Positions 59,517 through 64,000 of a stretch of DNA of 64,000 nt are shown piece by piece. Where the stretch lies: the NCBI GenBank assembly GCA_022385755.1, contig MU278364.1, positions 434,001 to 498,000 on the forward strand, given 5' to 3'. The translations under genes and the position numbers were made by a program. This stretch comes from Trametopsis cervina. Lineage: Eukaryota > Basidiomycota > Agaricomycetes > Polyporales > Irpicaceae. How positions within the stretch are numbered: position 1 is the stretch's first letter; each line of letters begins with the position of its first letter. The notes beneath the pieces are model-generated. The model was not told the origin of the DNA. It made no database searches and saw only the letters and a program-made list of their open reading frames with translations.

Positions 59517-62500
59517 TTAGAATGATGACATCCTTGCGTTCCAGCTCCAGTCCTTGTCCCAAACTCTGGTGTGGGCTCAGTCAGACGGGGGAATCCAGAA
59601 CGGAACAGACGTACGTACCCAGCACCGGCTACTCCGGCTGCGCCCAAGAGGTCAGCATCTTCGCTAAGCACAAGCCAGTCAGGAACTGTCACGCCAGTGC
59701 GGATGGGGAACAGCCTTGACAATCTTTCGATGCCGTGCTTATTCTCGCTGTACATAACCAGGACTAACGACGTCGGAGATAGAGGATGAGGATGAAGGAA
59801 GATGGACGACGAGCTCTTGGGTAAAGCATGTCCTCGCAGTGTTAGCGTCTTGTCATGAAGCACAAATGAAGTGGGGGAGTGCTCCATTATGTGGCCAGTG
59901 AAGAGATTCTCAGAACCACCAATTGTGACGATATTGCCACTCCCTATGATTCCGGACTTGAGTTTCTGCAGCGCCTCTGTGGCATCGACAATCTCGGAAG
60001 ACAGTTTGTGGTATACGTCCAGGTCATGCGCGATCCTACCTGCGAGATGGACGTGCTCTGAGGATTTGTGTGGGATCACCAGAAGGAGAGGACCAGAGGA
60101 GGAAAGGATCCTCGAGGCCCTGCCAGATGTCTGAACCCTTCGTTCGTCCCGTCGAGTCGTATCAGCCTAAATAGCCAAGGCGTTAGTGGTCGTTAATCAA
60201 GTAGTGTTGAATGGTTGCCACATACCATCCATACTCCATTATCTTCAGTAAAGACATACACGTCCTCACCCCCGTCTAGAGTCAGAGGTTGCCCGTTTAC
60301 GTATAACAAACTGGCGTCCAGATGTGCAGCTCTAATCTGAAGGGTGAAAGTAGCTACATTCCACGGGGTAACATGCGCGCCCTTCTCGTCTACTGTGACA
60401 GATAGCCTGCCTAACCTGTAGACTGACGCATCAGCGAGGATGTTCGGTCCAGGCACGGGGTGCGTACCAGCCGGGGGTCTTCAATTCTAAGATACGGAAT
60501 CCGTGCAATGAGCCACTATCACTTGGAATTGCTACGGTGAGCGTGAATTCATGAGTAGACTTGGTTATACGCAAGGCTTCTTGGTCCAGAACCCGATCAA
60601 TGAAAGCCTGTACATCCGTATTTGCAAAGGCAGTCTCATAACAATGAGGCTGTCCAGTATCCTCTTTAAACCTGGGACAACATTGAGTTTCAAACCGGGA
60701 AATGATACAGATGATGAATGTACGAACGTGATATCGGCGCGTTTGTTCCAAGTCTTGACGGTATCTACTAATGCGCGCGTATGCCAGACAGGAACGTTCT
60801 CGTCTTCTCCTCTGCCGAAGGCATAAGTTACATGAACATAGATAGAATAGTCTAGACGAGGCATACCCGTGAATAGCGAATATCGGTGTATCGACCAGAT
60901 TTGACACGAAGAGATCGTTGTCGTCTGGTGTGAAGGACGTTTCCAAGATGGCACGCAAGGATGGATCGATGAAGTGCGCAGACCTGCCACACAAAGACTC
61001 AGCGTGAGGGATCCGGGTTTAACTCAACCCTCAACTTGCCTTGACTGCACAAGAGGAATATACGCTTGTGATTTGACGTACGCCGCCGCCGGGATCGCTG
61101 GCAGCTCAATCACGTAAATGCAAGTTATGCTATAGAGCAAAACAGGTCGACGAACCTGCAATGACCGAGTCCGGATAACGTGCGGCGATATGCCATGTCC
61201 CCTGCCCACCGTTGGAGTGTCCAGCTAGAAGAACGCGGGTATCTTTAGGGAAGCTCCAGGAGGACCATTGGGGAGTGCGTTCCAACAGTGTGGAAAGAGC
61301 TACAACAGAGGCCCAGGCATCTTCTGCACTTGGACCATGCCAATCTAGACCCTGCAGTACCCGTTAGTGATATGCGATTGGTGCTGTCGAAACTTACCCA
61401 TTCGGTCCTTCCTGTGGGCAAGATGATCCAGCTATGAGATTGACGAGGGACTTCGCAGCCCCATGTAGGAGTGGCTACTACGTTGACACCTGCTCCGTCT
61501 GCAAAATTGTGGTATTAGAATCGGGCATGGTTCTGAGACAGATGAACAAACGGAGAAATAGAATGGGAGGTTTGATCCCGCCTGCATGAGCTTTGGGCGG
61601 TATCGATACGAAGGCGGTAGGCGTGGAAGTGGCAAAGAAGTACGTGGAGACGATGGGTTGATAGTCTGTTTCGTCCCATTCGAAAATATGTTTTAGTTTC
61701 AGACTGATAGAGACCTCTTGCGTTCCCGAGGGAGATTGAAGCACGACAACGAGTTCCAGGGACTCCTCTGTGTACATCTCCTCCTGAGAGATGACGACGG
61801 GAACGATGCGTGTCTGGCCTGGGGCGATTCGAATTTCTTCAAGGAGGTCCACATCTATTCCCTGCAAGACTTGCATTCACCGATATCAGTCAAGTTTTGA
61901 GGGAAACATACGAACGTCTGCTGAATTTACGAGCACGACAGAAGTCGCCGTCCACCAATCTCCTGTACTGCGAAGTCCGACGCCTATAGCTTTCCCGAAT
62001 GCCCACCCTTCGATAAAGTCAGGGACAATGTTGTGACTTTCGGCCAGAACAACAGAGGCAACAGGTTCCTCGATGTCGACATTGAGTTTGATTGATAAAG
62101 TTGGTGTGTCTGTCCCCCATCGGGTGGGGTCACCGAACAACCTGATCTATAGACGGAGGTGAGGGTTCGTAGCGAGAGGAAATTCCCGCACAACCACCTA
62201 CCTCATAGTCACCACTCACGAATAGATCGTAGGCTGTGGGTTGAGTCACAGATGACTTTACGGGGAGAGGTACCGCATGAGGAGGCGATGCGTTCATCTC
62301 ATATATATTGCCCGACTGCCATTCCTGAACGAAATCTTCTAGACTGAGGTCACCTGTTTGTAAAGGCCGAATTGCAAAGAAAGAGCCCTGTTGGAGATCA
62401 ATCAATAGCTGTGGAGGCTCTGCGGAGAAGTTTTGGCCGGTTGGGGGATGAACAGTGACAGTGGTTCGTAAGACACTGTGATGCTGCAACGCTGCCCAGC

Positions 62501-63088
62501 CCTCTGATGCGCGCAGAGAAGCCCATCTGAGTATAATTGTATCGGTATATGTGCCGTAAAATATGGAAATTCTCTTACCGAACGTCTGGGTACGATACAC
62601 GCAGTGTACCGTTCACTGCATGTGCGGACCCCCAGCCGACTTCGCCTCCATCCGCATATGCAGATGGCCACTTTGCGTCAAAATCAATAGGCTCGGATAC
62701 TAGCAGACTGACATCGGTTGTGAGAATGATATGCTGCGTGAGAAGAACTCACAGTTCAGTGGATAGGATGGCGAGAGAAAATGCTGCTCTCTGGCGTGTA
62801 TGGGAAAAGGGCCTAGGACCTGCGCTGGATTAGAAACGCCCACAGCAGTGTCAAATTGTGATTCGCGCACATCCCATGTATTTGACACCTCTACACGCCA
62901 GTGAGTGTGCGGTAGTAACGGTGAGTCTGGGCTCATGATATGTTGCGCTTCCATCGCCAAGCTACCTTGCAGGGCTAGGAGCACACTTGTCAGGCCCAGG
63001 TACCATAAATGAAGCTTTCCCCTGTATAAAATGGTGGTAAATGTGTTGGGAATAGGTCAAGTTGAATAGTCCAACCTGACTGTGCCAT
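59517..63088 (-). CDS. Large secreted alpha/beta hydrolase, prolyl-oligopeptidase-like
   Basis: Many exons. The first (63088-63081) encodes only MA plus two bases. The next gives a signal peptide (GKLHLWYLGLTSVLLALQGS) after intron 63022-63080. A long N-terminal beta-rich part follows (~62.9-61.6 kb), including WASLRASEGWAALQHHSVLR. The hydrolase fold starts at ILFLHGAGVNVVATP (oxyanion HGAG) and LLAGHSNGGQGTWHIAARYP carries the nucleophile Ser. IFAIHGGEDENVPVWHTRAL carries the acid and GQPHCYETAF the likely catalytic His. A further ~350 residues of beta structure end SWNARMSSF. This layout fits S9-type peptidase/esterase proteins seen in basidiomycetes. Substrate unknown. It is convergent with NOT1 (239 bp between stops). 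Confidence 0.72.
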
Positions 63089-63527
63089 TCGTTGGTCCGG
63101 CCATGGGAAATTCAGTAGTTCAGCCACGGCAAGATGCTCGAGCACGAAGCTGGCGGTCTGAGATAGCCTATCAGTAAAACCACGTCAATTATCGCTTCTA
63201 GTTAGCAGCTTGCTACTGGTAAAGCACCAGTGAACTTTGAAGCCTGTTGGTGGCCACAGTGAAGTGGATGACGGCATCCGAAACAGTCAGTTGAAACTCT
63301 ACTTGGCGATCAAAATCGGGCCGGCGGCCCGCCCATAAGCACGAAACTGTTCGGACTGAGGGTGCCGAGGCTTGGAATGTGACCACTGACCACTATCCGA
63401 GATGGCAAGCAGAGCAACGCTACGGTACTCAGTCGACGTCTTACTCACCGGTGACGAGGTAAGCTAGAAGAAAGTCATCTAGTTCGCGCATCAGTTTCTG
63501 AGACATTGCTGCCCAGCTCGGATAATC
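63089..63527. promoter_or_regulatory. Divergent promoter, serine hydrolase / glycosidase
   Basis: 439 bases between opposed starts. Both genes encode probable degradative enzymes, so co-regulation is possible but unproven. Confidence 0.4.
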
Positions 63528-64000
63528 ATGTCAAACGCAAAGGTCGCTGGTAGACAGGATAATATCGCATCTCACGATGAAGCCCTCACAAATCGACTAG
63601 AAAAGCTGCTTATACCGCTGCTCTCAATGCAGCGGTCTTCCTGGGAGCAAGGCCATGCTGCTCAGGCCATACTCGAGGCACATCTTGCAGGTGCCCTACC
63701 CGACGGAGTAAACTACCTTTACGGCCTGGTACACGACGCTATCGTCCGCCAAGCCGCGGACGGACGCTTAGCTGTTGTACTCAATGGGACAGGGTCATCC
63801 GACCCAGGAGCTGTAGATCCGGCGTGCATTGGCGAGAGCATCTTCTTTCTGCTTGATACGCAAGCTGGGAAACTCGATGACGCGAACACAAGACGTCTCG
63901 AAACAAGCGTGAAGAGAATGTTGAAGTTCATACTCGATGATTGTCCACGCGCACCGGTGCCCCAGGATAGCAAAGCCGCTGAGGACCTCCTTTTCTCGCA
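63528..64000 (+). CDS. Six-hairpin glycosidase-like protein (GH88/GH105-like), 5' part only
   Basis: Open from the ATG at 63528-63530 to the window end, about 157 residues, with no stop and no needed intron. The block LSMQRSSWEQGHAAQAILEA resembles the N-terminal QRSSWEQG motif of fungal unsaturated-rhamnogalacturonyl-hydrolase-like proteins. YLYGLVHDAIVRQAADGRLA and the helix-rich remainder fit an (alpha/alpha)6 barrel. No signal peptide is seen, so it may be cytosolic. The catalytic residues lie beyond the window, so family assignment is tentative. Confidence 0.55.
   Translation, partial: MSNAKVAGRQDNIASHDEALTNRLEKLLIPLLSMQRSSWEQGHAAQAILEAHLAGALPDGVNYLYGLVHDAIVRQAADGRLAVVLNGTGSSDPGAVDPACIGESIFFLLDTQAGKLDDANTRRLETSVKRMLKFILDDCPRAPVPQDSKAAEDLLFS

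Noticed and set aside
1..64000. CRISPR arrays, bacterial operons, transposase or reverse transcriptase genes, tRNA or rRNA genes
   Set aside because: Looked for and not seen; intron-rich eukaryotic genes throughout. A tRNA scan was not possible by eye, so single tRNA genes could have been missed.

Overview
The window is nuclear DNA of a filamentous basidiomycete. The genes are compact and packed with 45-110 nt GT-AG introns that carry CTRAY-type branch points. The gene content is fungal: FxFG nucleoporin, Met8, striatin, Ede1, GPI-anchored GH13, and a DUF6533 membrane protein of the kind expanded in Agaricomycetes. An agaricomycete, possibly a polypore, is my inference. All exon boundaries were worked out by eye. 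Where I give a protein length, the exon lengths add up to whole codons.

Layout. 0.8-16.9 kb: a secreted Diels-Alderase/CrtC-type lipocalin-like enzyme, an FxFG nucleoporin, gamma-tubulin, MBF1, siroheme synthase Met8, a tetraspanin, V-ATPase subunit H and mitochondrial ribosomal protein mL46. 17-23.5 kb is the accessory part: an internally deleted remnant of an NAD(P)-binding epimerase-like gene, an unresolved coding-like stretch, a DUF6533 seven-helix protein, then two intact tandem copies of the epimerase-like gene. 23.5-30 kb: endonuclease G (NUC1), an alpha/beta hydrolase with a doubtful 5' end, and a Pin4/Cip2-type RRM protein. 30.5-45.5 kb: a GAT-domain protein carrying five EH domains, striatin, class II cAMP phosphodiesterase, canonical Ede1 (three EH, coiled coil, UBA) and the mitotic E2 UBE2C/Ubc11. 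46.7-64 kb: a small Ser/Arg/Pro-rich protein, TMA7, a GPI-anchored GH13 glucanotransferase-like protein, NOT1, a large secreted serine hydrolase, and the start of a six-hairpin glycosidase-like gene cut by the window end.

Functional themes. Most genes are housekeeping and mutually unrelated. Exceptions are the endocytic pair (Ede1 and the GAT-EH paralogue within 10 kb) and the epimerase-like cluster. Several neighbours start divergently from short shared regions: nucleoporin/gamma-tubulin, V-ATPase H/mL46, Ede1/Ubc11, TMA7/GH13 and serine hydrolase/glycosidase.

The most notable observations are a GAT plus five-EH protein that looks like an Ede1 duplicate with internally duplicated EH domains, two of which have lost the ligand-binding tryptophan; a predicted 2-nt microexon in MBF1 and a 9-nt microexon in TMA7; and an internally deleted epimerase paralogue that still carries its ancestral upstream sequence.
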